Part shown: one piece after another, positions 19,520-27,657 of the stretch
Position numbering within the stretch: the first letter of the stretch is position 1
Layout of the letters: the number at the start of each line of letters is the position of its first letter
Source: Escherichia sp. E4742
Lineage (GTDB): Bacteria > Pseudomonadota > Gammaproteobacteria > Enterobacterales > Enterobacteriaceae
Length of the DNA: 64,000 nucleotides
NCBI RefSeq assembly: GCF_005843885.1
Contig: NZ_CP040443.1
Location: 1,798,001 to 1,862,000, forward strand
Direction: 5' to 3'
The notes under the pieces: generated by a model
Told to the model about the DNA's origin: nothing
The model's input: only the letters and a program-made list of their open reading frames with translations
Databases searched by the model: none
Made by a program: the position numbers and the translations under genes

Positions 19520-19708
19520 CTACTTCTGTTGCGCAAACTCAGCCAACAATGGCCAGCGTTTTAACGCTGCAGCCAACTGCTCACGCTGAGAAATATCGGC
19601 ATAATCGATATCAGGCAGTGAAAACGCCTGCTTTAACGCCAAAATATCATTCTGAAAGATATAGCCTATCGCGGGATCAGGCAGAGTATCCTGTTCGTTG
19701 TTATTCAT
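19520..19708 (-). CDS. bcsR: BcsR, small cellulose biosynthesis regulator
   Basis: 62 residues from the ATG giving MNNNEQDTLPDPAIGYIF, the K-12 form; 12 further upstream codons are open but unlikely. Acidic, soluble, no membrane segment. BcsR binds BcsQ and stabilises the cytoplasmic part of the synthase. It is the first gene of bcsRQABZC and faces bcsE across a 273-bp gap. Formerly yhjR. Confidence 0.93.
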   Translation of the reverse strand: MNNNEQDTLPDPAIGYIFQNDILALKQAFSLPDIDYADISQREQLAAALKRWPLLAEFAQQK

Positions 19709-19981
19709 TATGCTTAATCTCGATAAAATATACCCGCCACGCATCAGTCAATTCTAATCAACAGAATTTTGCCCGTATAATGCCAGACGGCAATACGTAA
19801 TCCGTTCATTTTTTAACTTTCATGTACGCAACTAACGAAAGTAAAAAACGAAAAGACTGATATCATAAGGCTTCCAGCCTGCTAAATTGATTCACATGCT
19901 AAATCTGATAAGTTTTAATTTCAATGGTAGGTTTATTTCTTAGCTTTCGCTAGTAAACTGATAATCAGACAAAATGGTGAC
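19709..19981. promoter_or_regulatory. Divergent promoter region of bcsRQABZC and bcsEFG
   Basis: The 273-bp gap between head-to-head operons must carry both promoters. It is AT-rich, especially 19800-19940. I did not find a convincing consensus box that fixes either start site. Confidence 0.5.
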
Positions 19982-21553
19982 TTGAGGGACGTTGTGGACC
20001 CTGTATTCTCTATCGGTATCTCATCTTTGTGGGATGAGTTGCGGCATATGCCAGCAGGCGGCGTCTGGTGGTTTAACGTCGATCGTCAAGAAGATGCTAT
20101 CAGCCTTGTGAATCAAACGATGGCTTCTCAAGCTGAAACCGCGAAAGTCGCGGTCATTAGCATGGATAACGATCCCGAAAAAACCTTCAAATTAGATGAT
20201 TCTCACGGACCGGAAAAAATAAAATTATTTTCAATGCTAAATCATGAAAAGGGGCTATACTATTTGCCCCGTGATTTACAATGTTCTATTGATCCCGAAA
20301 ATTATCTTTTCATTCTTGTTTGCGCCAATAACGCATGGCAAAACATTCCAACTGAGCGGCTTCGTTCATGGCTGGATAAAATGAACAAGTGGAGCAGATT
20401 ATACCATTGTTCACTGCTGGTAATTAATCCAGGAAATAATAACGATAAACAATTTTCATTGTTGCTAGAAGAGTACCGTTCTCTTTTTGGCCTCGCCAGT
20501 TTGCGTTTTCAGGGCGATCAACATCTGCTGGATATCGCCTTCTGGTGCAACGAAAAAGGGGTTAGCGCCCGTCAGCAACTCATCGTTCAGCAGCAAGAGG
20601 GTATCTGGACGTTAGTTCAGCGTGAAGAAGCGGAGATCCAACCACGCAGCGATGAAAAACGCATTCTTAGCAATATTGCTGTGCTGGAAGGCGCCCCCCC
20701 GTTATCAGAACACTGGCAACTGTTCGACAACAACGAAACTCTGTTCAATGAAGCCCGGACTGCACAGGCTGCAACCGTCGTTTTCTCTTTACAGCAAAAT
20801 GGGCAAATTGAACCACTGGCCCGCAGCATTCATACCCTGCGTCGCCAGCGTGGTAGTGCGATGAAGATCCTCGTGCGGGAAAATACCGCCAGTCTGCGCG
20901 CCACGGATGAACGCCTGTTACTGGCCTGTGGCGCTAACATGGTTATTCCCTGGAACGCCCCGCTCTCCCGCTGTCTGACGATGATTGAAAGCGTGCAAGG
21001 GCAGAAGTTCAGCCGCTATGTTCCGGAAGATATCTCGACCTTGCTGTCAATGACCCAACCGCTGAAGCTACGCGGTTTTCAAAAGTGGGATGTGTTCTGT
21101 AACGCAGTAAATAACATGATGAACAACACGTTGCTGCCTGCACATGGTAAAGGGGTGCTGGTAGCACTGCGCCCGGTTCCTGGCATTCGTGTTGAGCAAG
21201 CCCTGACACTATGCCGTCCAAATCGCACTGGCGACATTATGACCGTTGGTGGAAATCGACTGGTCCTGTTCCTCTCATTCTGCAGGATCAACGATCTGGA
21301 TACTGCGTTGAATCACATTTTCCCGTTACCTACCGGCGATATTTTCTCTAACCGCATGGTCTGGTTTGAAGATGACCAAATCAGCGCCGAGCTGGTGCAA
21401 ATGCGTCTGCTGGCCCCGGAACAATGGGGGGTACCACTGCCTTTAACTCAGGCCTCCATGCCGGTAATCAATGCCGAGCATGATGGGCGTAACTGGCGAC
21501 GAATACCGGAACCGCTGCGACTGTTGAGTGATCCTGTGGAGCATTCATCATGA
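19982..21553 (+). CDS. bcsE: BcsE, cyclic-di-GMP-binding cellulose regulator
   Basis: 523 residues starting at TTG (19982), the start that gives the known N-terminus MRDVVDPVFSIG. An N-terminal STAND-like regulatory half is followed by a degenerate receiver domain and a GIL/GGDEF-like domain near the C-terminus. The I-site for cyclic-di-GMP is probably RxxD-like in ALTLCRPNRTGDI. It sits in the cytoplasm with BcsRQ and recruits BcsF to raise cellulose output. It overlaps bcsF by 4 bp (ATGATG junction). Confidence 0.94.
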   Translation: MRDVVDPVFSIGISSLWDELRHMPAGGVWWFNVDRQEDAISLVNQTMASQAETAKVAVISMDNDPEKTFKLDDSHGPEKIKLFSMLNHEKGLYYLPRDLQCSIDPENYLFILVCANNAWQNIPTERLRSWLDKMNKWSRLYHCSLLVINPGNNNDKQFSLLLEEYRSLFGLASLRFQGDQHLLDIAFWCNEKGVSARQQLIVQQQEGIWTLVQREEAEIQPRSDEKRILSNIAVLEGAPPLSEHWQLFDNNETLFNEARTAQAATVVFSLQQNGQIEPLARSIHTLRRQRGSAMKILVRENTASLRATDERLLLACGANMVIPWNAPLSRCLTMIESVQGQKFSRYVPEDISTLLSMTQPLKLRGFQKWDVFCNAVNNMMNNTLLPAHGKGVLVALRPVPGIRVEQALTLCRPNRTGDIMTVGGNRLVLFLSFCRINDLDTALNHIFPLPTGDIFSNRMVWFEDDQISAELVQMRLLAPEQWGVPLPLTQASMPVINAEHDGRNWRRIPEPLRLLSDPVEHSS

Positions 21554-21741
21554 TGACCATCAGCGATATCATTGAAATCATTGTCGTTTGTGCGCTTGTT
21601 TTTTTCCCGCTGGGCTATCTGGCGCGCCATTCCCTACGGCGCATTCGTGACACCCTGCGTTTGTTATTTGCGAAACCTCGTTATGTAAAACCGGCCGGTA
21701 CGTTACGCCGCGCAGAAAAAGCCAGGGCTACCAAAAAATGA
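21550..21741 (+). CDS. bcsF: BcsF, small membrane-anchored cellulose subunit
   Basis: 63 residues with one N-terminal membrane helix (IIEIIVVCALVFFPLGYLA) and a basic cytoplasmic tail. BcsF anchors BcsE at the membrane and helps BcsG. The gene overlaps bcsE by 4 bp and bcsG by 4 bp, so the three are translationally coupled. Formerly yhjT. Confidence 0.93.
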   Translation: MMTISDIIEIIVVCALVFFPLGYLARHSLRRIRDTLRLLFAKPRYVKPAGTLRRAEKARATKK

Positions 21742-23417
21742 CTCAATTTACCCAAAATACCGCTATGCCTTCTTCCCTCTGGCAATACTGGCGCGGCCTT
21801 TCTGGCTGGAACTTTTATTTTCTGGTTAAGTTCGGCCTGTTGTGGGCGGGCTACCTTAACTTCCATCCACTACTCAATCTGGTATTTGCCGCATTCTTGC
21901 TAATGCCGATTCCGCGCTACAGCCTGCATCGCCTGCGCCACTGGATCGCCCTGCCGATCGGCTTTGCCCTCTTCTGGCATGATACCTGGCTACCTGGCCC
22001 GGAAAGTATTATGAGCCAGGGGTCACAAGTGGCAGGCTTTAGTACCGATTATTTAATCGATCTGGTCACGCGCTTTATTAACTGGCAGATGATTGGTGCT
22101 GTCTTTGTTTTGTTAGTGGCCTGGTTATTCTTGTCACAATGGATTCGCATCACCGTTTTTGTGGTCGCCATTCTGGTATGGCTGAACATACTTACGCTGG
22201 CTGGTCCAAGTTTCTCCCTGTGGCCAGCCGGTCAACCGACCACCACGGTAACAACGACGGGCGGTAACGCTGCAGCTACTGTCGCGGCAACCGGCGGCAC
22301 GCCAGTAGTTGGAGATATGCCAGCGCAAACTGCGCCACCGACAACCGCAAACCTCAATGCCTGGCTGAATAATTTCTATAACGCCGAGGCGAAACGTAAA
22401 TCGACCTTCCCATCCGCGCTGCCAGCGGATGCGCAGCCATTTGAGCTTCTTGTGATTAATATCTGTTCGCTTTCATGGTCGGATATTGAAGCTGCCGGAT
22501 TAATGTCACATCCGTTGTGGTCGCATTTCGATATTGAGTTCAAGAATTTCAACTCTGCAACCTCATACAGCGGTCCGGCGGCGATTCGTTTGCTGCGCGC
22601 CAGTTGCGGTCAGCCATCGCACACCAATCTGTATCAACCAGCAAATAATGACTGCTATCTGTTCGATAACTTGTCAAAACTGGGCTTTACCCAGCATCTG
22701 ATGATGGGACATAACGGCCAGTTTGGCGGCTTCCTGAAAGAAGTTCGCGAAAACGGCGGTATGCAAACCGAATTGATGGATCAAACAAATCTGCCGGTTA
22801 TTTTACTGGGCTTTGATGGTTCGCCGGTTTATGACGATACTGCCGTGCTTAACCGCTGGCTGGACGTTACCGAAAAAGATAAAAACACCCGTAGCGCTAC
22901 GTTCTACAACACGCTTCCACTGCATGATGGCAACCATTATCCGGGCGTCAGCAAAACGGCGGATTACAAAGCGCGAGCGCAGAAGTTCTTTGATGAACTG
23001 GACGCCTTCTTTACTGAACTGGAGAAATCGGGTCGTAAAGTGATGGTCGTCGTAGTACCGGAACACGGTGGCGCGTTGAAAGGTGACAGAATGCAAGTTT
23101 CTGGTTTGCGTGATATCCCCAGTCCGGCAATCACTGATGTACCGGTTGGCGTGAAATTCTTCGGCATGAAAACACCACATCAGGGCGCGCCAATTGTCAT
23201 CGACCAACCAAGCAGCTTCCTGGCAATCTCTGATTTGGTGGTTCGCGTTCTCGATGGCAAGATTTTCACCGAAGACAATGTTGACTGGAAAAAACTCACT
23301 AGTGGATTACCACAGACTGCGCCTGTTTCCGAGAACTCGAATGCGGTGGTCATTCAATATCAAAATAAACCGTATGTTCGCCTGAACGGTGGAGACTGGG
23401 TGCCTTATCCGCAGTAA
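21738..23417 (+). CDS. bcsG: BcsG, cellulose phosphoethanolamine transferase
   Basis: 559 residues: about four or five N-terminal membrane helices to residue 160, a Thr/Ala-rich linker, then a periplasmic alkaline-phosphatase-fold domain. The nucleophilic serine lies in NICSLSWSDIE and a zinc-binding part in VVPEHGGALKGD. It moves phosphoethanolamine from lipid to cellulose as the polymer leaves the synthase. It ends directly at the first LDR repeat, whose hairpin (23427-23453) may also terminate bcsEFG. Confidence 0.96.
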   Translation: MTQFTQNTAMPSSLWQYWRGLSGWNFYFLVKFGLLWAGYLNFHPLLNLVFAAFLLMPIPRYSLHRLRHWIALPIGFALFWHDTWLPGPESIMSQGSQVAGFSTDYLIDLVTRFINWQMIGAVFVLLVAWLFLSQWIRITVFVVAILVWLNILTLAGPSFSLWPAGQPTTTVTTTGGNAAATVAATGGTPVVGDMPAQTAPPTTANLNAWLNNFYNAEAKRKSTFPSALPADAQPFELLVINICSLSWSDIEAAGLMSHPLWSHFDIEFKNFNSATSYSGPAAIRLLRASCGQPSHTNLYQPANNDCYLFDNLSKLGFTQHLMMGHNGQFGGFLKEVRENGGMQTELMDQTNLPVILLGFDGSPVYDDTAVLNRWLDVTEKDKNTRSATFYNTLPLHDGNHYPGVSKTADYKARAQKFFDELDAFFTELEKSGRKVMVVVVPEHGGALKGDRMQVSGLRDIPSPAITDVPVGVKFFGMKTPHQGAPIVIDQPSSFLAISDLVVRVLDGKIFTEDNVDWKKLTSGLPQTAPVSENSNAVVIQYQNKPYVRLNGGDWVPYPQ

Positions 23418-23426
23418 TTACGAAAA

Positions 23427-23453
23427 AGGCCGCAGAGTTTCCCCCTGCGGCCT
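23427..23453 (-). terminator. ldr copy 1 terminator
   Basis: AGGCCGCAG (23427-23435) pairs with CTGCGGCCT (23445-23453); on the minus strand it is followed by TTTTTCG. It lies 50 bp past the ldr stop codon and just after bcsG, so it may serve both. Confidence 0.75.
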
Positions 23454-23502
23454 GGTCCGGGCGCAAATTGCCATTACGGCAGCCTGACACCCGCATGACA
23501 TA

Positions 23503-23610
23503 TTACTTCCGCTTATTCAGCCAGCTCACGATCAGGCTGGCGAGGATGCCAGCAATGACCGGAGCCGCTAAATCGTGCCAGAAGGCCATGCCCAACTCTG
23601 CGAGCGTCAT
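23503..23610 (-). CDS. ldrD: Ldr toxin peptide, copy 1
   Basis: 35 residues (MTLAELGMAFWHDLAAPV...SWLNKRK): a single hydrophobic helix with a basic tail, the Ldr type I toxin. Overexpressed Ldr peptides damage the inner membrane and condense the nucleoid. Translation is held back by the antisense RNA encoded on the other strand just upstream. The frame stays open for 56 more codons upstream (to an ATG at 23776-23778), but the family start is the ATG at 23608-23610. Confidence 0.9.
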   Translation of the reverse strand: MTLAELGMAFWHDLAAPVIAGILASLIVSWLNKRK

Positions 23611-23658
23611 ATAGCCGCCTCTGTTGTAATGACAACGTTTCGCGGCTATTCTTGAATG

Positions 23659-23724
23659 GTCTAGATGCAAGAATGGCCCCCGTGATGTTGTCAGGTGCAT
23701 ACCTGCAGCGTGCGGGGGTTTTCT
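23659..23724 (+). ncRNA. rdlD: Rdl antisense RNA, copy 1
   Basis: A promoter is visible: TTGTAA (23624-23629), 17-bp spacer, TATTCT (23647-23652). Transcription from about 23659 to the terminator gives about 66 nt, the size known for RdlD. The terminator is the CCCCCG/CGGGGG stem (23677-23682 with 23713-23718) followed by TTTTCTCT; an inner CAGGT/ACCTG stem sits in the loop. It is complementary to the ldr mRNA leader. Confidence 0.75.
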
Positions 23725-23907
23725 CTCTCCAGCAACCAATGCCACCAGGGATAAAGCCCCCGCAACATTGCGCCTCACCGGAATCTTCCGGCTTGCCGCT
23801 GATTCTACGATTGTTTTTCTGTTCCGGAATCCGTCAATTCTTCACTCTGTGCTGCGCATTCCGCAGAATATTATCCGCTTGCAACCATTGCATTTTTCTT
23901 ACGAAAA

Positions 23908-23935
23908 AGGCCGCAGAGTTTCACCCCTGCGGCCT
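23908..23935 (-). terminator. ldr copy 2 terminator
   Basis: Same stem as in copy 1, with a loop one base longer (TTTCACCC), followed by a T-run on the minus strand. Confidence 0.75.
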
Positions 23936-23984
23936 GGTCCGGGCGCAAATTGCCATTACGGCAGCCTGACGCCCGCATGACACG

Positions 23985-24092
23985 TTACTTCCGCTTATTC
24001 AGCCAGCTCACGATCAGGCTGGCGAGAATGCCAGCAATGACCGGAGCCGCTAAATCGTGCCAGAAAGCCATGCTTAACTCTGCGAGCGTCAT
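23985..24092 (-). CDS. ldrD: Ldr toxin peptide, copy 2
   Basis: 35 residues, identical to copies 1 and 3 except Ser for Gly at position 7 (MTLAELSMAF). It keeps the hydrophobic helix and the NKRK tail, so it is probably as toxic. The upstream open extension also persists (to 24260). Start chosen by the family length. Confidence 0.9.
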   Translation of the reverse strand: MTLAELSMAFWHDLAAPVIAGILASLIVSWLNKRK

Positions 24093-24140
24093 ATAGCCGC
24101 CTCTGTTGTAATGACAACGTTTCGCGGCTATTCTTGAGTT

Positions 24141-24206
24141 GTTCAGGTTCAAGATTAGCCCCCGTGATGTTGTCAGGTGTATACCTGCAACGTGCGGGGG
24201 TTTTCT
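24141..24206 (+). ncRNA. Rdl antisense RNA, copy 2
   Basis: Same promoter (-10 TATTCT at 24129-24134) and terminator (T-run at 24201-24204) as copy 1, about 66 nt. Its 5' third differs from copies 1 and 3 (GTTCAGGTTCAAGATTAG against GTCTAGATGCAAGAATGG in copy 1), so it may pair best with its own ldr leader. Confidence 0.75.
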
Positions 24207-24390
24207 CTCTCCAGCAACCAATGCCACCAGGGATAAAGCCCCCGCAACATTGCGCCTCACCGGAATCCTTCCGGCTTGCCGCTGATTCTACGATTGTTTT
24301 TCTGTTCCGGAATCCGTCAATTCTTCACTCTGTGCTGCGCATTCCGCAGAATATTATCCGCTTGCAACCGTTGCATTTTTCTTACGAAAA

Positions 24391-24418
24391 AGGCCGCAGA
24401 GTTTCACCCCTGCGGCCT
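24391..24418 (-). terminator. ldr copy 3 terminator
   Basis: AGGCCGCAG (24391-24399) pairs with CTGCGGCCT (24410-24418); T-run follows on the minus strand. Confidence 0.75.
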
Positions 24419-24467
24419 GGTCCGGGCGCAAATTGCCATTACGGCAGCCTGACGCCCGCATGACACG

Positions 24468-24575
24468 TTACTTCCGCTTATTCAGCCAGCTCACGATCAG
24501 GCTGGCGAGAATGCCAGCAATGACCGGAGCCGCTAAATCGTGCCAGAAGGCCATGCCCAACTCTGCGAGCGTCAT
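24468..24575 (-). CDS. ldrD: Ldr toxin peptide, copy 3
   Basis: 35 residues, identical in sequence to copy 1. It is the most upstream unit relative to ldr transcription. Beyond about 24780 its upstream flank no longer matches copies 1 and 2, so its promoter could differ from theirs if the promoter lies that far upstream. Confidence 0.9.
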   Translation of the reverse strand: MTLAELGMAFWHDLAAPVIAGILASLIVSWLNKRK

Positions 24576-24623
24576 ATAGCCGCCTCTGTTGTAATGACAA
24601 CGTTTCGCGGCTATCCTTGAGTT

Positions 24624-24689
24624 GTCTATTATCAAGAATGGCCCCCGTGATGTTGCCAGGTGCAGACCTGCAACGTGCGGGGGTTTTCT
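24624..24689 (+). ncRNA. Rdl antisense RNA, copy 3
   Basis: Promoter as in the other copies but with -10 TATCCT (24612-24617) instead of TATTCT, which may weaken it. The terminator T-run is at 24684-24687. The 5' third has its own version (GTCTATTATCAAGAATGG). Confidence 0.72.
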
Positions 24690-24780
24690 CTTTCCAGCAA
24701 CCAATGCCGCCGGGGATAAAGCTCCCGCAACATTGCGCCTCACCGGAATCCTTCCGGCTTGCCGCTGATTCTACGATTGC

Positions 24781-25050
24781 GTTTTACCGTCAGCATCTGG
24801 CAATTTTCCTCATTGCGTGATGCCTTCCAGCTTAATTTCTTTGTTTACAATAGTTGCAGTTCATATCCGAGCTGACTCCAGACTGGTAGTGAAATGCGCA
24901 ATTTTGTAGAATTGCGCCTCCTCGCAATCTCCCCAGTGAATCTGTTGTCTCATTCATTACACACTGCGTATTCAACTTCTCTACCAGTTGCGCAAGAGAA
25001 GCTGGGGTTATTCATTTTTACGAGGCTGACTTCTTTCTGGACAGGACTTT
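24781..25050 (+). promoter_or_regulatory. Leader region of yhjV
   Basis: The 270 bp between the LDR array and yhjV hold no gene I can support. They should carry the yhjV promoter and perhaps the start of ldr copy 3 transcription. TTGTTTACAATAG at about 24840-24852 is a possible promoter element, not a firm one. Confidence 0.35.
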
Positions 25051-26322
25051 ATGCAGCACAACACACAACCATTACACGATCACAAATTGCCGTTTACGCG
25101 CTACGACTTCGGCTGGGTTTTATTATGTATAGGAATGGCGATTGGTGCCGGAACCGTGCTGATGCCGGTACAAATTGGCCTGAAGGGGATTTGGGTATTT
25201 ATTACCGCTGCAATTATTGCTTATCCGGCAACCTGGATAGTGCAGGACATTTATTTAAAGACACTTTCAGAAAGTGATTCCTGTAATGACTATACAGATA
25301 TTATCAGTCATTACCTGGGCAAAAACTGGGGAATTTTCCTCGGGGTCATCTACTTTTTGATGATTATTCACGGGATTTTTATCTACTCTCTCTCCGTAGT
25401 TTTCGACAGCGCCTCATACCTGAAAACCTTCGGTTTAACCGATGCCGATCTTTCACAATCTCTACTTTATAAAGTCGCTATTTTCGCCGTACTGGTGGCG
25501 ATTGCGTCTGGTGGTGAAAGGTTGCTATTTAAGATCTCCGGGCCAATGGTGGTGGTCAAAGTCGGCATTATTGTCGTGTTCGGTTTTGCGATGATCCCGC
25601 ACTGGAATTTCGCCAATATAACCGCCTTCCCACAAGCCTCCGTATTTTTCCGCGACGTCCTGCTCACCATTCCATTTTGTTTCTTCTCTGCGGTATTTAT
25701 TCAGGTGCTTAACCCGATGAATATTGCCTATCGTAAGCGGGAAACAGATAAAGTACTGGCAACTCGGCTCGCGCTGCGTACCCACCGGATTAGCTATATC
25801 ACGCTCATCGCGGTGATCCTGTTTTTTGCCTTTTCGTTTACCTTCTCAATTAGCCACGAAGAAGCCGTTTCTGCCTTTGAACAAAATATCTCGGCACTGG
25901 CACTAGCCGCGCAGGTGATCCCCGGGCATATCATTCATATCACCTCTACGGTGCTGAATATCTTTGCCGTACTGACCGCATTCTTTGGCATTTACCTCGG
26001 TTTCCACGAGGCCATTAAAGGCATTATTCTCAATCTGTTAAGCCGAATTATTGATACCCAGAAAATTAACTCGCGTATGCTGACTCTGGCAATTTGCGCT
26101 TTTATCGTCATTACGCTGACAATTTGGGTTTCATTTCGTGTATCGGTGCTGGTGTTCTTTCAGTTAGGAAGCCCGTTATATGGCATTGTGTCGTGCCTGA
26201 TTCCGTTTTTCCTGATCTCTAAAGTTTCACAACTGAAAAAACTACGCGGGCTAAAAACATGGCTTATCCTGTTTTATGGCATTTTGCTGTGCTTTTCGCC
26301 GCTGTTGAAGCTGATTGAGTAA
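25051..26322 (+). CDS. yhjV: YhjV, amino acid permease of the HAAAP family
   Basis: 423 residues with about eleven membrane helices. The N-terminal motif GMAIGAGTVLMPVQIGLKG is typical of hydroxy/aromatic amino acid permeases (SdaC, TdcC, YhaO group), so it is a proton-coupled inner-membrane importer; substrate not established. A short GGACAGGAC stretch before the ATG is a weak ribosome site. It faces hipT tail to tail across a shared hairpin. Confidence 0.92.
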   Translation: MQHNTQPLHDHKLPFTRYDFGWVLLCIGMAIGAGTVLMPVQIGLKGIWVFITAAIIAYPATWIVQDIYLKTLSESDSCNDYTDIISHYLGKNWGIFLGVIYFLMIIHGIFIYSLSVVFDSASYLKTFGLTDADLSQSLLYKVAIFAVLVAIASGGERLLFKISGPMVVVKVGIIVVFGFAMIPHWNFANITAFPQASVFFRDVLLTIPFCFFSAVFIQVLNPMNIAYRKRETDKVLATRLALRTHRISYITLIAVILFFAFSFTFSISHEEAVSAFEQNISALALAAQVIPGHIIHITSTVLNIFAVLTAFFGIYLGFHEAIKGIILNLLSRIIDTQKINSRMLTLAICAFIVITLTIWVSFRVSVLVFFQLGSPLYGIVSCLIPFFLISKVSQLKKLRGLKTWLILFYGILLCFSPLLKLIE

Positions 26323-26330
26323 AAGTAACG

Positions 26331-26351
26331 GGGGCTGCTCACAGCAGCCCC
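26331..26351. terminator. Hairpin between yhjV and hipT
   Basis: GGGGCTGCT (26331-26339) pairs exactly with AGCAGCCCC (26343-26351), loop of three bases. It starts 9 bp past yhjV and runs into the last codons of hipT, so it can act on both strands. There is no strong T-run. Confidence 0.55.
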
Positions 26352-27346
26352 AGACGATGTCGATAGCATTTCAGTACAGCCTGGATATGCTCCTGAGTCA
26401 TAAAGGACTGTTCATACGTTTCCATAACAATGGAATTTTCTTTACGTATATCCTGAAAGATTTTTTCCAGCAATCTGGGCGCTAATCCCATCGATTCACC
26501 CAACAGCAAAAAGTCCTGCCCGATATACTCGCCATAACCACTGTCAAATCCAGGAGCCAGTTCCCGGCCGCCTTCTTCTCGCATCAATAACGGCAGCGCC
26601 AGATAGTTTGAGTGAAAATATTCCGGATAGGGAGCGACAGAAACAAAGTCATACACCGGCGCTAACGCTGGCGTCAAACCATCGGAGTACACTAAGCCAA
26701 AGTTTCGTAAATGCATGTCGTTATTACCCAGCAACCAGGCGTAAACAATGCGACGAAAGAGATCGATTTTAAATGCGATGTTGTCGTTAACATGGGCAAT
26801 TAAAAATCGGGCCAGCGTTTCATAGCTGACGTATTGCTCGTTATCATTTCCCGTTTTGCCATATTTATCTGTAATCTGCATCGCGCCATCAAGTTGCTCC
26901 TGATGCACTGGCTGCCCCTTGTCATCCCGGTCATAGCGCCGGATAACAAACGCGTATTCAAGCTCCTCCTCTGATTGTGGTGCAAAACTCAGCAGGCCAT
27001 GCACAGGTACGTCAAATCCCAAACGAGACATTAATGTCATTGTTGCGTGTTCATTTTCGGCCAAACCGGGAAAGTCGGCTGGAGAGGGCTTAAGGATAAA
27101 ATTTCCCTGATGATCTACGACGCGGAACTCTCCTTCATCCAGCACTAATTGCAACTTGGGCTGGTAACCGGAAATACTCATCCCTTTTTGTTGACGCGGA
27201 AGTTCCTGCACAAACTGAGTTCGCGTAAACCCCAGCCGAGGATTCAATTTTGTAGTGCCGCTCAGGCGCTTCAACCCCTGTGTCGAATATCCGCGCTGTT
27301 CGTCACGTTCATTCAGCGGCGTTAACAGAATGCGACAATTCGCCAT
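26339..27346 (-). CDS. hipT: HipT, serine/threonine kinase toxin
   Basis: 335 residues from ATG 27344-27346 (MANCRILLTPLNERD), which overlaps the hipS stop as TAATG; a start four codons upstream is possible. HipT is a short HipA-like kinase lacking the N-subdomain 1. The Gly-rich loop carries SIS at residues 57-59 (KGMSISGYQPKL), the two autophosphorylated serines known in the O127:H6 protein. The catalytic loop NNDMHLRNF and the YDFVS metal site are present, so it looks active. In O127:H6 HipT phosphorylates tryptophanyl-tRNA synthetase and is neutralised by HipS. Confidence 0.93.
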   Translation of the reverse strand: MANCRILLTPLNERDEQRGYSTQGLKRLSGTTKLNPRLGFTRTQFVQELPRQQKGMSISGYQPKLQLVLDEGEFRVVDHQGNFILKPSPADFPGLAENEHATMTLMSRLGFDVPVHGLLSFAPQSEEELEYAFVIRRYDRDDKGQPVHQEQLDGAMQITDKYGKTGNDNEQYVSYETLARFLIAHVNDNIAFKIDLFRRIVYAWLLGNNDMHLRNFGLVYSDGLTPALAPVYDFVSVAPYPEYFHSNYLALPLLMREEGGRELAPGFDSGYGEYIGQDFLLLGESMGLAPRLLEKIFQDIRKENSIVMETYEQSFMTQEHIQAVLKCYRHRLGLL

Positions 27347-27657
27347 TATTCCTCCCAAGGTAAAATTTGGATTGCCCCCAGCAGATTCTTGCCGTTATCA
27401 ATAAGCATTCCCAGCGGATCGTTTTCGTCACGATGCTGTATCTGGCTGTAGCGTTGACGCAGCCATCCTTCTGGCGCCAGTGAGGCAAAATAAGGATGCA
27501 ACGTCTCACTGGGAAACTGACGCTGTGCGACGGGCAGACTGATTGAGATTGCCGGTCCGTGGTAATCCGGGGCGTACTGGAACAAAAAACCACTGTCGTT
27601 CTGAGAGAGTTCACCCACTACCTGACCATAGAGCAACACTTTCACTCGTCGATGCAT
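27346..27657 (-). CDS. hipS: HipS, antitoxin of HipT
   Basis: 103 residues matching the N-subdomain 1 of full-length HipA (VKVLLYGQVVGELSQ... GWLRQRYSQ). In HipBST systems this piece is a separate protein that binds HipT and inhibits it. The order hipB-hipS-hipT with 16-bp and 1-bp overlaps shows strict translational coupling. No membrane segment. Confidence 0.92.
   Translation of the reverse strand: MHRRVKVLLYGQVVGELSQNDSGFLFQYAPDYHGPAISISLPVAQRQFPSETLHPYFASLAPEGWLRQRYSQIQHRDENDPLGMLIDNGKNLLGAIQILPWEE

Larger units (their letters stand above)
23418..24780. repeat. Three tandem LDR repeats (about 482 bp each)
   Basis: Unit 1 runs 23418-23898, unit 2 23899-24381, unit 3 24382 to about 24779. 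Each begins TTACGAAAAAGGCCGCAGAG and holds, in order, an ldr terminator, an ldr toxin gene on the minus strand and an rdl antisense RNA on the plus strand. Units are nearly identical except for a divergent patch at the 5' part of rdl. Similarity stops in unit 3 after CTGATTCTACGATTG, so its upstream edge differs from the others. K-12 has only one such unit (ldrD) here. Confidence 0.93.

Noticed and set aside
23418..24780. LDR array as a CRISPR or insertion sequence
   Set aside because: The repeats are 480 bp long with coding content and no spacers, and there is no transposase gene or terminal inverted repeat.
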